Shown here piece by piece: positions 1 to 7,502 of a stretch of DNA of 21,999 nt (positions are counted from its first letter, which is position 1; every line of letters starts with the position of its first letter). A program made the position numbers and the translations under genes. Source of the stretch: Bdellovibrionales bacterium (lineage in GTDB: Bacteria > Bdellovibrionota > UBA1018 > CAIMNF01). A model generated the notes under the pieces. It was not told where the DNA came from and did no database searches. It saw only the letters and a program-made list of their open reading frames with translations. Location: assembly GCA_947457605.1 (NCBI GenBank), contig CANGWP010000018.1, forward strand, positions 1-21,999, read 5' to 3'.

Positions 1-2
1 CA

Positions 3-410
3 GGACAACGACTGGTGGACGCATGCCATGAGGCGGGAATCAGGGTGACAGCCACTCCCTTTCCGAACTCCATTGCGCTCGCAATTGCTCTTTCCGGATT
101 TGATCATCGGAGCTTCCATTTTGCCGGATTTATCCCGGCCCAAGCCGAGGAACGAAAGCGAAGTCTCGATCAACTTCATGCCACGCAGAGGTGCACCCTC
201 GTTTTGATGGACACTCCATACCGGATGAAGGCTCTTCTTCAGGCTGTCGGAGAGTCCGCCTTCAAAAACAGAAAAGTCTTTCTTGCGACCGGCCTCAACT
301 CTCCGGGTGAACAACTCCTCCGTGGTAAAGTGAAGGATGTTCTGACTTCCCTTCAGGGTCTTGAAAAAGCGGAGTTCGTGCTGGTAGTGGAAGGGGCTAT
401 TTCCCGGTAA
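3..410 (+). CDS. RsmI-like SAM-dependent methyltransferase, 3' part only
   Basis: This frame is open from the window edge, so the N-terminus and start lie outside. It belongs to the tetrapyrrole-methylase-fold rRNA methyltransferases. The classic member RsmI 2'-O-methylates C1402 of 16S rRNA using SAM. The visible part has the family's middle and end: the GIRV strand, a PFPNSIALAIALSGF segment in place of the usual PGPSA..ALSLSG, a FAGFIPAQAEER loop, and DTPYR where RsmI has ESPHR. PNSI plus TPYR is what I associate with the shorter RsmI-like subfamily (about 230 residues), rather than full-length RsmI with its C-terminal extension. The usual ELTK motif is replaced by LATGLNSPGE. Its last 14 bases overlap the end of the convergent tgt gene, and no terminator is visible between them. 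The fold is secure; the exact substrate is not. Confidence 0.8.
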   Translation, partial: GQRLVDACHEAGIRVTATPFPNSIALAIALSGFDHRSFHFAGFIPAQAEERKRSLDQLHATQRCTLVLMDTPYRMKALLQAVGESAFKNRKVFLATGLNSPGEQLLRGKVKDVLTSLQGLEKAEFVLVVEGAISR

Positions 411-2400
411 ATTGGGGGTGTTGTCTGATCTTTTGCTCGAATTCGGCAATCTCAATTGCCGATAAATTCGTAGGATGTTTCGCGCTGCTACGCTCCCAGC
501 GTTCAAACCACGACGTTCCGAGAAGCTGTACCCCGGAATCCGAAGAGGGCTTTCTGGCAAGGGCAACCGTGGTTTCGGACTTCGGCCCGGACGGCGCACC
601 GACACCGACATAAAATCCCTCCGAAAGCAGCAATGCTCGAACCAATGTGGAGACCGAATAGGTCATAAGCATGGAGTTCTGATCCTTGAGCGCCCGACGG
701 ATCCTTTTGAAACAATCCGCGGTCCACAGCGGAACATCGACTTTCGGCGAAAATGGATCAAAGAAAACGAGGTCAGGGCTGGTAGCGCCATCCATTTGGT
801 TCAGGAAATCCCCATGGAAAAGCCGCCACTGAATTCCACGCTCCGGAGACGTCCATTCACCCTCTTTCAAGAGAGCATTGGGTGCCGGGCTTCGAAGGTG
901 CTTGAAGAGATGATTGTTCTTGAGGGCAAGCCTCAGAGGATCAAGATCAATTTCAAAGCTCTCAATTCGGATTTTTTTCGGGAGCTCGAGATTTTTGTGC
1001 GCCTCGACCACAGCCATGGCATTGGATGCGGCACCAAGTCCCACATCCCAGATCACGATCTCATCCTGAACCTTGAGTCGGTCCGGAATTCGGGAGGGCT
1101 CGAGATAAAGCTTCCGAGCCTCCACCTCGGGAGGATTAACCGAGTGCATGATTTCACCGGAACTCACCTGTCGAATGCTCGAAAATCCCGATGGGTTTTG
1201 GTGAACCTCATAATCTCCGAGCTTAAGCCGCTTCTCTGATCGCTTGGGCTTTGCAGGAATGAACGGGGTCGACGGGTTTTCCTCATCCGATCGGACAAGC
1301 TCAATGCGCTTTTTTTCATAGTACGATTGAAAACGATCCTCAAGAATGCTGGTACGAATCTCCTTCATGAGCTGGTGATAGAAATGGATGTTGTGGCGGG
1401 CGATCAGATGCCAACCGAGGACCTCGTCAGACTTCACCAGATGATGAAGATAAGCCCTCGAGTAATCCGCGCAAGTGGCACAGCTGCATGCGGGATCAAG
1501 GCGCTCCTCCGAGAACTTATAAACGCTCCTGCGCAATTGGAATTTTCCAAGTGAAGTGAATGCGGTTCCTCTTTGGGCGAGTTGGGATGGAAGGATGCAG
1601 TCGAACATGTCGACCCCGCGATGGACCGCCTCGAGAATGTCAATCGGAGTGCCCACGCCCATCAAATAACGGGGAAGATGTTCGGGCAGCATCGCCGCTG
1701 CAAGTTCGGTAAAGGTCTCGCGCTCCTGTTTTGACTCACCCACCGCAAGACCGCCGATCGCAAAACCATCAAAGGGAAGCTTGGTCAGAAAATCCGCACT
1801 TCGCTTCCGGAGTTCAGGATAACAGGCACCTTGCACGATTCCGAACATCGATTGCGGTGACTCCCCCCTTGCATTCAGCGATCGAAGGGCCCAGCGATGG
1901 GTAAGTTCCATCGCAGAAAGCGCCTCCATTTCTGAGGCTGTGGAGGGAATGCACTGATCGAGCACCATCATGATGTCGGAACCGATCGCTTTTTGAGTCT
2001 CGATGCTGAGTTCGGGCGTGAGCAGGATCATCCGTCCGTCCACATAACTCTGGAACAAGGCTCCCTCTTCGTTCATGCGCCGGGAATGAGGAAGCGAGAA
2101 AATCTGAAACCCTCCGGAATCCGTAAGCACCGGACGATCCCACTTCATGAAGGAGTGAATTCCTCCAAACTTACGGAAAACCTCCGGTCCTGGCCGAAGG
2201 AGCAGATGATAGGTGTTGGCAAGAAGCACGGAGGAGCCCGTTTCTTTCAGGGTTTCGACGGTCTGACTCTTTACCGTGGCCTGAGTGCCGACCGGCATAA
2301 AAACGGGAGTTTCAACCTCGCCATGAAGTGTCGTGAATCGTGCGGCCCGCGCTCTGGACCCCGAGGCTTTTTTCAGAAGAGAAAAATTCAGTCGTGCCAT
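397..2400 (-). CDS. tgt: tRNA-guanine(34) transglycosylase fused to an MnmC2/DUF752-like methyltransferase domain
   Basis: The predicted protein is 667 residues, against about 375 for ordinary bacterial Tgt. Residues 1-365 are Tgt, which swaps G34 for preQ1 in GUN-anticodon tRNAs on the way to queuosine. Visible motifs are TDSGGFQIFSL (D94), D148, Q190, GGLAVGE (216-222, the preQ1-type bacterial form), the catalytic nucleophile D267 in MFDC, and zinc ligands C305, C307, C310 and H336. After a charged linker, residues about 400-618 form a second domain: MHS..PPEVEA, SAM site WDVGLGAASN (451-460), acidic FEID (482-485), FFDPFSPK (546-553), MTYSVSTLVR (579-588) and SGPKSETTVA (604-613). This matches the DUF752/MnmC methyltransferase that finishes mnm5(s2)U34. 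I chose the start at 2400 because it gives the normal Tgt N-terminus and has GGGAGAG upstream; the frame stays open to 2601 inside the glycosyltransferase gene. It lies 10 bp after that gene, so co-transcription is likely. Oddities are DQC (149 is Q, usually E) and PSQLAQRG for PTR.ARNG. Confidence 0.93.
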   Translation of the reverse strand: MARLNFSLLKKASGSRARAARFTTLHGEVETPVFMPVGTQATVKSQTVETLKETGSSVLLANTYHLLLRPGPEVFRKFGGIHSFMKWDRPVLTDSGGFQIFSLPHSRRMNEEGALFQSYVDGRMILLTPELSIETQKAIGSDIMMVLDQCIPSTASEMEALSAMELTHRWALRSLNARGESPQSMFGIVQGACYPELRKRSADFLTKLPFDGFAIGGLAVGESKQERETFTELAAAMLPEHLPRYLMGVGTPIDILEAVHRGVDMFDCILPSQLAQRGTAFTSLGKFQLRRSVYKFSEERLDPACSCATCADYSRAYLHHLVKSDEVLGWHLIARHNIHFYHQLMKEIRTSILEDRFQSYYEKKRIELVRSDEENPSTPFIPAKPKRSEKRLKLGDYEVHQNPSGFSSIRQVSSGEIMHSVNPPEVEARKLYLEPSRIPDRLKVQDEIVIWDVGLGAASNAMAVVEAHKNLELPKKIRIESFEIDLDPLRLALKNNHLFKHLRSPAPNALLKEGEWTSPERGIQWRLFHGDFLNQMDGATSPDLVFFDPFSPKVDVPLWTADCFKRIRRALKDQNSMLMTYSVSTLVRALLLSEGFYVGVGAPSGPKSETTVALARKPSSDSGVQLLGTSWFERWERSSAKHPTNLSAIEIAEFEQKIRQHPQFTGK

Positions 2401-2410
2401 CACTCTCCCG

Positions 2411-3205
2411 CTAGAAGCGACCCCTCGCAGACTTCCACTTTCGATACTTCCGGCGCACCCGCTGAAACCATGTATTCTCGAGGGGCACCGGATCGAATCC
2501 CCACTTTTCAATGAAGATCCTCCGACCCTCCTGCTCGTAGTTTGAAGGAAGAAGGCCCGTGATGGACCTCGTGCCCATCGATTGGTGCCAGATGTACGCA
2601 TTGCTCGTCTGACCGTACAAGAGCCCTGCCTGATCCATACGGAACCTCAGATCCGTGTCCTCAAAGGTCACAAAAAAACGCTCATCAAAAATACCGCCAT
2701 GATCAAACGCGACCACCTCGATGGCAGACCTGCGGAGGAACATCAGGATCGGAACAAAATGCGATCGAAACCTGTTTCGGTTGCGCTCGACGAACGCACG
2801 GGCTCGCGCCTTCATGTCTCCGCCATAGGGCCTCTCATCAAAATGCGGGCCGATCAGATCAAGATAGTGTTTTTCCGCATCGTGCTTCAAGGCTTCATCC
2901 CAACCGGGCGCAAGCCAGGTATCGTTGTTGATGATTGCGATCCATTCTCCTTTTGCTTTGCGGATTCCCTGATTGCAGGCGCGCCCGAATCCGAGGTTTT
3001 CTTCATTCTGAATCACTTGAAACAATACACCGCGCTCCTGAAACCGTGACTGCATCGCGGGCAACCGGTTTCGCGTGTCATCGGTCGAAGCATTGTCGAT
3101 CACAAAAATTTCGCTCACCAGAGACGAGTTTTCAAGGAGTGAACCGAGACACCGCTCTGTTAAATCGATTTTGTTGAAGACTGGAACTACGGCACTGACA
3201 GACAT
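2411..3205 (-). CDS. Family 2 glycosyltransferase
   Basis: A 264-residue GT-A fold glycosyltransferase of the GT2 rhamnosyl/WbbL-like type, which moves a sugar from a nucleotide donor to a surface-glycan acceptor. It has the N-terminal VVPVFNK strand, VIDNASTDDT (35-44), NLGFGRACNQGI, the metal/donor site IINNDTW (91-97, in place of the DXD motif) and a catalytic-region FEDTDLRFR (181-189). There is no signal peptide or membrane segment, so it should act at the cytoplasmic face. The C-terminus is basic (RRKYRKWKSARGRF), which suits membrane-surface binding. No Shine-Dalgarno is evident before the ATG at 3205 (CGTTCCCCTC precedes it). It sits 43 bp after the MFS gene and 10 bp before tgt. There is no other glycan gene nearby, so the acceptor cannot be guessed. 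Confidence 0.9.
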   Translation of the reverse strand: MSVSAVVPVFNKIDLTERCLGSLLENSSLVSEIFVIDNASTDDTRNRLPAMQSRFQERGVLFQVIQNEENLGFGRACNQGIRKAKGEWIAIINNDTWLAPGWDEALKHDAEKHYLDLIGPHFDERPYGGDMKARARAFVERNRNRFRSHFVPILMFLRRSAIEVVAFDHGGIFDERFFVTFEDTDLRFRMDQAGLLYGQTSNAYIWHQSMGTRSITGLLPSNYEQEGRRIFIEKWGFDPVPLENTWFQRVRRKYRKWKSARGRF

Positions 3206-3248
3206 GAGGGGAACGTATCCGAAAATTCAAAAGAGGGCAAAAGGCGAC

Positions 3249-4451
3249 TCAAGTCTGTTTTCTCTCGAGGGTGGTCAGATCAAGCTCCCGGATGGCTTTG
3301 CCGCGAATTCCAACCAAAACCACCGTCAGAAGCGTCATCCCGCCTCCAAACAAAACCGAAGGCACTGTGCCGAGCAAACGGGCGGCAAGTCCTGATTCGA
3401 ACGCCCCGATCTCATTGGAGGAGCCGATAAAAATCGCACTCACGGACGCGATGCGCCCTCTCATTCCGTCCGGAGAGGCAAGCTGGAGAATGGACCCGCG
3501 AATCACCATGCTGATCGAATCCAGCGCGCCACTGAAAGCAAGCATGATCCAGGAGAGCAGATAGTCCCGAGACACCGCAAACACCAGTATGCACAGGCCG
3601 AATCCAAAGACTGCGGCAAGAAGTTTTTTTCCGGCACCTTTTGAAATCGGGCGACGCAAGAGAATCACACCCGCAATCATGGCCCCGATCGCAGGCGCTG
3701 CACGCAGCCAGCCCAGGCCCGTGGGCCCCGCATGCAAGATCTCGGCGGAATACACCGGAAGCAGTGCCGTCACACCCCCGAACAAAACTGCGAACATGTC
3801 GAGGCTCATCGAAGAAAGCATGACCGGGTGATTGAATACGAACTTCATTCCAAGGAGCATTTCGCCAAGAATTCTTTTTCCGGGTCCGTCTGCCGGAGCC
3901 GCTGGCTTGTGCCGATACTCCACGGTCAACAGGGTGAGAGAGGCCACCAAAAGAGCGGACACGCAAAAGGCGTAAGGATAGGAATATCCACGAATTCCGA
4001 GCAGGATTCCGGCAAGGCCCGGTCCCACCACCCCCGCAAATTGAAAGGCGAGGGCGGTGAAGGCTGCTGATTTCTTGAGCTCCGCTCGCGAGATCAAACG
4101 TGGAATCAATGCGCCCATGGAAGGCGAAGAAAAACTCCGAACGAGTCCGGTGAGAAGTGCCGCAAGGTACAGGGCTGCCGGTCCAGTGGCATTCCAGGAG
4201 ATCAAAACCGAGGCCAGACTCACCCAGACAATGGCCTGGTAAATCCGAAGCGGGTTCAATCGGTCGACCATGTAGCCCGAAAAAAGGGCCAGTGCGAGAG
4301 CCGGCACCGCCTCGGTTAGACCGATCAATCCAAGTTTCAAGGGATCTTTGGTGAACTCATACATTTGCCAGCCCATCAGTACGGCCTGGGATTGAACCGA
4401 GAGCGAAAACAGGAATCGGGCGGATGTGGCTCTGTAAAAATGGGGATTCAT
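3249..4451 (-). CDS. MFS transporter (MFS_3/EntS-like)
   Basis: A 400-residue inner-membrane major facilitator superfamily protein with about 12 hydrophobic segments. The opening NPHFYRATSARFLFSLSVQ, the MGWQMYEFTKDPLKLGLIGL segment, the cytoplasmic loop SGYMVDRLNPLR (motif A-like GYMVDR) and PDGMRGRIASVSAIFIGSSNEIG in the second half are typical of the MFS_3 group, which includes the enterobactin exporter EntS and putative macrolide exporters. The substrate is unknown, and no biosynthetic or siderophore genes are close by. I chose the ATG at 4451 because the family N-terminus begins there. An in-frame ATG at 4493 would add 14 residues (MPGEGGVWQPRDSD) that do not look like the family. The Shine-Dalgarno is weak (GGGA, about 7 bp upstream). 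It is divergent from the lipoprotein gene at 4565. Confidence 0.88.
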   Translation of the reverse strand: MNPHFYRATSARFLFSLSVQSQAVLMGWQMYEFTKDPLKLGLIGLTEAVPALALALFSGYMVDRLNPLRIYQAIVWVSLASVLISWNATGPAALYLAALLTGLVRSFSSPSMGALIPRLISRAELKKSAAFTALAFQFAGVVGPGLAGILLGIRGYSYPYAFCVSALLVASLTLLTVEYRHKPAAPADGPGKRILGEMLLGMKFVFNHPVMLSSMSLDMFAVLFGGVTALLPVYSAEILHAGPTGLGWLRAAPAIGAMIAGVILLRRPISKGAGKKLLAAVFGFGLCILVFAVSRDYLLSWIMLAFSGALDSISMVIRGSILQLASPDGMRGRIASVSAIFIGSSNEIGAFESGLAARLLGTVPSVLFGGGMTLLTVVLVGIRGKAIRELDLTTLERKQT

Positions 4452-4564
4452 GTCGGAGTCCCTAGGCTGCCACACCCCACCCTCTCCCGGCAATACGGCA
4501 AATCTTTCCCATTGAGTCGAGCCGTTGATTCTCCGAAACGGAAGACAGAGAGAAAGGATTCTCC

Positions 4565-5311
4565 ATGAAGATTCGGAAAACCATTATTCTAGGCCTATTC
4601 ATCCTGGTCTCACCAGCCCTCTCCAGCTGTCGATTTGGAAACTATTCCGAACCCCCGAAGGGCGTGAAAAACTTCAACTCCATTGAACTTTTTTCCACTC
4701 ATGTCAAAAAGCTGGAGACTTTTGCCCTCTATCAGGACGACAGCGAAACGCACAATCTGAACGCCCCCCTCTCGGCTGTTCCGGCCATGATTCTCGACAA
4801 CTTCACGAATCCCGTTTACCTCGCCGAGCCCGTGGCAACTCCCGGAGTGCATCTCTTCATCGGTCTCTCCCAGGTCGAATGCATGCTGGACCCAGCGAAC
4901 TCGAACTGCATTGGAACCTTGCTGAACGAGGATGGATCGATTGGCGTGAATACCTCATCGGAATTCACACAATTTGGCTCTGATCCGGCCTGCACCATGA
5001 ACCTGCAGATGCAGCAAATCGGATATCTCGACCGCTCAAAACCCGGAACCATCACCTATTCGGACGGATCCACCGGGGTCATCTCAGGGGATCTCTTGCT
5101 GGAATTCAGGCTGATCCGGAATTTCAATGGCGATTGCTCGGGAATTCTGGGACGTCTGGCCAGTTGCTATTCGGATGGCTCCGGATGTTCAACCGATGAA
5201 CTCTATTGGGCAAATCAGCTTTTTGATCTCTACATCCGCCAGACGGGCGCGCTTCGAATCGAGGATGCCACCCGGATCAAAACACTGGCCTACATCGTTC
5301 ATTTTCATTAG
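4565..5311 (+). CDS. Hypothetical lipoprotein
   Basis: A 248-residue protein with a clear lipoprotein signal: basic MKIRK, a hydrophobic core, and the lipobox LSSC with C22 as the lipidated cysteine. The residues after C22 (RFGN) contain no aspartate at +2, so outer-membrane sorting by Lol is expected. The mature part has six more cysteines (CMLD, NSNC, PACT, GDCSG, ASC and GSGCS), which suggests disulfides in the periplasm. I recognise no known domain. The segment TITYSDGSTGVISGDLLLEFRL reads like beta-strands. AAAGGA stands 9 bp before the ATG. The gene ends 11 bp before rdgB, so the two probably share a transcript, although nothing suggests a shared function. Confidence 0.82.
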   Translation: MKIRKTIILGLFILVSPALSSCRFGNYSEPPKGVKNFNSIELFSTHVKKLETFALYQDDSETHNLNAPLSAVPAMILDNFTNPVYLAEPVATPGVHLFIGLSQVECMLDPANSNCIGTLLNEDGSIGVNTSSEFTQFGSDPACTMNLQMQQIGYLDRSKPGTITYSDGSTGVISGDLLLEFRLIRNFNGDCSGILGRLASCYSDGSGCSTDELYWANQLFDLYIRQTGALRIEDATRIKTLAYIVHFH

Positions 5312-5322
5312 AATCCCTTCTC

Positions 5323-5961
5323 ATGAGAACGGCCAATGTCATCGTCCTAGCGTCCACAAATCGTCACAAGTTTGAAGAATTCCGCGACCTCCTTGCTCGC
5401 CATTCCGGCGTGGAACTCCACCCGATCGAAGAGCACATCCGCAATGCCGACAAGCTTGGCTATGTGGAGACCTCGGATCACTACTATGACAATGCGATTG
5501 CCAAAGCACGCGCCTGCAATCTCGGCTGCCACTATCCTTCTCTTGCCGATGACTCGGGCCTTGAAGTGGATGCCTTGGGCGGAAAACCCGGCGTTCATTC
5601 CCACCGCTTTGCAATTCCAAAAGCCGGCGAGACTCAGGATTCCGCAAATGTGAAGAAATTGCTCGAGGCCATGAAGAATGTTCCGGAAGGTCAGCGCACG
5701 GCTCGATTTGTCTGCCATCTGGCTTTGGTCATGGAGGGAAAACTCGTTCACGTGGTGGGAACCCTCGAGGGTTCGATCGCCCGCGAGCCGCAAGGAACCG
5801 GTGGATTCGGATATGATCCGATTTTCATCCCGAAGGGCCAGACGCAAACCCTGTCCGAGCTTGGCGATGAAATCAAAAACAAGATCTCCCACCGTGCACA
5901 AGCCGTTGCGCACCTGATGGAAGAAATCAAACAACAGGAAATCGTGCTCGCGAAGCCCTAA
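5323..5961 (+). CDS. rdgB: XTP/dITP pyrophosphatase (RdgB/HAM1 family)
   Basis: A 212-residue cytoplasmic house-cleaning enzyme that hydrolyses XTP, ITP and dITP to the monophosphate and pyrophosphate, keeping deaminated purines out of nucleic acids. Family signatures appear in order: LASTNRHKFEEF (9-20, the SxNxxK nucleotide site), the YYDNAIAKA helix (54-62), LADDSGLEVDALGG (74-87, catalytic aspartates and Mg2+ site), ARFVCHLAL (127-135), EPQGTGGFGYDPIF (155-168) and KISHRAQA (187-194). Length is slightly above the usual 195-205 because of a longer segment around residues 35-50. There is no convincing Shine-Dalgarno before the ATG, but the upstream lipoprotein stop is only 11 bp away, so coupling may help initiation. 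Confidence 0.96.
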   Translation: MRTANVIVLASTNRHKFEEFRDLLARHSGVELHPIEEHIRNADKLGYVETSDHYYDNAIAKARACNLGCHYPSLADDSGLEVDALGGKPGVHSHRFAIPKAGETQDSANVKKLLEAMKNVPEGQRTARFVCHLALVMEGKLVHVVGTLEGSIAREPQGTGGFGYDPIFIPKGQTQTLSELGDEIKNKISHRAQAVAHLMEEIKQQEIVLAKP

Positions 5962-5991
5962 CCGAAGATCAAAAGCACGGAATAAAAAAAC

Positions 5992-6183
5992 ATGTCACCA
6001 GGACGGATTCCGGAATGGATGAGCCTGAAACAGTTTGCCATCTCTCCAGTCGTGTATTTTCTGATTGTGCTTGGAATCTCGATTTACCTGAAAAAAAAGA
6101 GAACGAAAAAAGACATGCAACAAAAGTCCCAGGCGGATCGGAAGAAATTCGGGTCCGATTCAGGCACTGACCGATTCAATTGA
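5992..6183 (+). CDS. Possible small single-pass membrane protein
   Basis: A 63-codon frame that starts 30 bp after rdgB. The product would have a short polar N-terminus, one hydrophobic helix (SPVVYFLIVLGISIYL, about residues 18-33) and a strongly basic, hydrophilic tail (KKKRTKKDMQQKSQADRKKF). This fits a small inner-membrane protein with a cytoplasmic C-terminus. Shine-Dalgarno support is poor: GGA about 11 bp upstream of the first ATG, or CCGGAATGG just before an in-frame ATG at 6019. Its last 24 bases overlap the end of the convergent gene at 6160. A real small protein is plausible, but a chance frame cannot be excluded. Confidence 0.45.
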   Translation: MSPGRIPEWMSLKQFAISPVVYFLIVLGISIYLKKKRTKKDMQQKSQADRKKFGSDSGTDRFN

Positions 6184-6465
6184 AATCAAAATGGATACGG
6201 GTTCGGGGCGGTTTCCCTTGAGCTCTCCGCAGGTCTTGCCCAAAAGATCCGGAACCCTGGAATTCCCGGACTCGAGAATCAAAACCTCGACCACCGGGCC
6301 CGAAGCACCTTGAAACAAACGCTTTGGATATGTTTTTTTTGAGGAAACAGAGATTACTTTTGCCGTGCCCGTGCAATCCACGACCGTTGAACCGTTTGCC
6401 TCCCCACCGGAACCCAGGACCATAAGAAAAACCAGAAGAGATCTTTTATCACTTGAGATTTTCAT
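6160..6465 (-). CDS. Small exported hypothetical protein
   Basis: A 101-residue product with a signal-peptide-like N-terminus (basic MKISSDKR, a hydrophobic LLVFLMVLG core, cleavage likely near EANG). The mature part is about 77 residues with two cysteines, C31 in VVDCTG and C79 in GKTCGE, which may form a disulfide. I do not recognise the family. GAGGG lies 6-7 bp before the ATG at 6465, which decides this start over an in-frame upstream one at 6492. Only 7 bp separate it from the stop of the upstream barrel gene, so its ribosome site overlaps that gene's end and the pair is probably one operon. It may be an accessory protein to the barrel, which is inference from position only. Confidence 0.65.
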   Translation of the reverse strand: MKISSDKRSLLVFLMVLGSGGEANGSTVVDCTGTAKVISVSSKKTYPKRLFQGASGPVVEVLILESGNSRVPDLLGKTCGELKGNRPEPVSILISIESVSA

Positions 6466-6472
6466 AAAGCCC

Positions 6473-7426
6473 TCACCACATCCACTCGGCATTCACTGAA
6501 ACGAGGGTCGATGAGGATTGAATGGCATAGGAAACCGAACCCCCGATGGTTACGATTTCGGTGACATTCCAGTCGCCGTTGATGGCGGGAGCCACAATGA
6601 CTCCGGATGCAGAGTTTCTCGCACGGCTGAATGCAATCTTTGACCCGAGATCCCAAGTCTCAAACCAGACACTCCCGCCAATATCGGCAGTCCATTCCGG
6701 AAACCCATCCACCAGCAACTGTGCCTGATTCGGAACAAAGGGACGATCGCTGATCGCCGCGTTTCCATCCACCGGAGCCGCGCCCGGATAAAAGTACTTT
6801 TGGGCGGAAGTGGAGAAGCTCCAAAGATCAGAAAAGGAATGATTCCAACTGAGCCACGCAGAAGATTGAAGAACACCTGAGGAAAGTCTTGCGGACGTGG
6901 AACCGCCCCTTCCCCTGCCTTTTTTTGAGGAAAAGAGCGCGTTGTCGTCGCCAACACCCGAAACCGCTCCACGATACACATATCGGGTTGCCTCCACTCC
7001 GAGCGTCAGAATGGAAGAGCGCCTTCCCTCCCAAAGCCCCTCCAAATGAAACCGATTGGAAAGAGAAACCCCGATCCCTGTTACGGAATTGGGTTCCTTG
7101 TAAAAATTCAACACGGCCCTAGGAGTGAGATTCGGCCCAAGATCCCAGTCGCCACCCCCCGAAAAGGCAAGAGAAGTGTCAGTGAATCCATTGATGCTTC
7201 TGGACACGGAGACGGGAAATGCAAAAACATCGTCCACTCCGATTTGAGCCGAAAGGTACTGGGATCGATACTCGTCCCTTCCGAAGGAAAGTTCCGTGAA
7301 AAGACTGGTTGGCCGTTTGATCTTTGCGGAAGCTCCCTCTTCCGAGGAAATAGCGGGGAAAACAATTCCGGCTTGAATCACAAGGAACACGAGCGAGAAG
7401 AAAGCACAGTGGTATCGAGTTTTCAT
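6473..7426 (-). CDS. Putative outer-membrane beta-barrel protein
   Basis: A 317-residue protein with a signal peptide (MKTRYH, hydrophobic FFSLVFLVIQAGIVFPAIS). The mature part has alternating polar/apolar stretches rich in Gly, Ser, aromatic and charged residues, for example GIGVSLSNRFHLEGLW and SGVLQSSAWLSWNH. It ends in VSVNAEWMW; a terminal aromatic residue is the usual BAM-recognition signal of outer-membrane barrels. I cannot name the family. The insertion KKGRGRGGSTSAR (about 167-180) is unusually basic and would be a loop. AGGGGG lies 5 bp before the ATG. A GC-rich hairpin directly precedes that site (see 7438-7458). It follows the ydcF-like gene by 76 bp and is followed by a small exported protein. 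Confidence 0.72.
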   Translation of the reverse strand: MKTRYHCAFFSLVFLVIQAGIVFPAISSEEGASAKIKRPTSLFTELSFGRDEYRSQYLSAQIGVDDVFAFPVSVSRSINGFTDTSLAFSGGGDWDLGPNLTPRAVLNFYKEPNSVTGIGVSLSNRFHLEGLWEGRRSSILTLGVEATRYVYRGAVSGVGDDNALFSSKKGRGRGGSTSARLSSGVLQSSAWLSWNHSFSDLWSFSTSAQKYFYPGAAPVDGNAAISDRPFVPNQAQLLVDGFPEWTADIGGSVWFETWDLGSKIAFSRARNSASGVIVAPAINGDWNVTEIVTIGGSVSYAIQSSSTLVSVNAEWMW

Positions 7427-7430
7427 TTAG

Positions 7431-7460
7431 CCCCCTACCCCGGAATTAAAACCCGGGGCG
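7431..7460 (-). promoter_or_regulatory. 5'-UTR hairpin next to the ribosome site of the barrel gene
   Basis: On the minus strand the leader reads CCCCGG, a 9-base AU-rich loop, CCGGGG (7458-7438), then TA and the AGGGGG ribosome site (7436-7431), 5 bp before the ATG at 7426. The same GCCCC arm could instead pair with GGGGC at the ribosome site, so two exclusive structures are possible. There is no T-run, so it is not a normal terminator for the upstream gene. A regulatory role is inference. Confidence 0.4.
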
Positions 7461-7502
7461 ACAAGAATCACAATGGATTTGGCGTCCAACCTGCCATCAG
7501 GA

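Noticed and set aside
475..1239. 254-codon plus-strand frame opposite the Tgt fusion
   Set aside because: It is antisense to clearly conserved Tgt and MnmC-like motifs and has no ribosome site.
2480..2505. GATCGAATCCCC resembling a tRNA T-arm
   Set aside because: It is inside the glycosyltransferase coding sequence, with no cloverleaf around it.
2401..2601. N-terminal 67-residue extension of the tgt frame
   Set aside because: It overlaps the glycosyltransferase C-terminus and adds no recognisable domain. The ATG at 2400 has a good ribosome site and a typical Tgt N-terminus.
4452..4564. Promoter between the MFS and lipoprotein genes
   Set aside because: No convincing -35/-10 pair; only a weak CCGTT/AACGG inverted repeat before the ribosome site.
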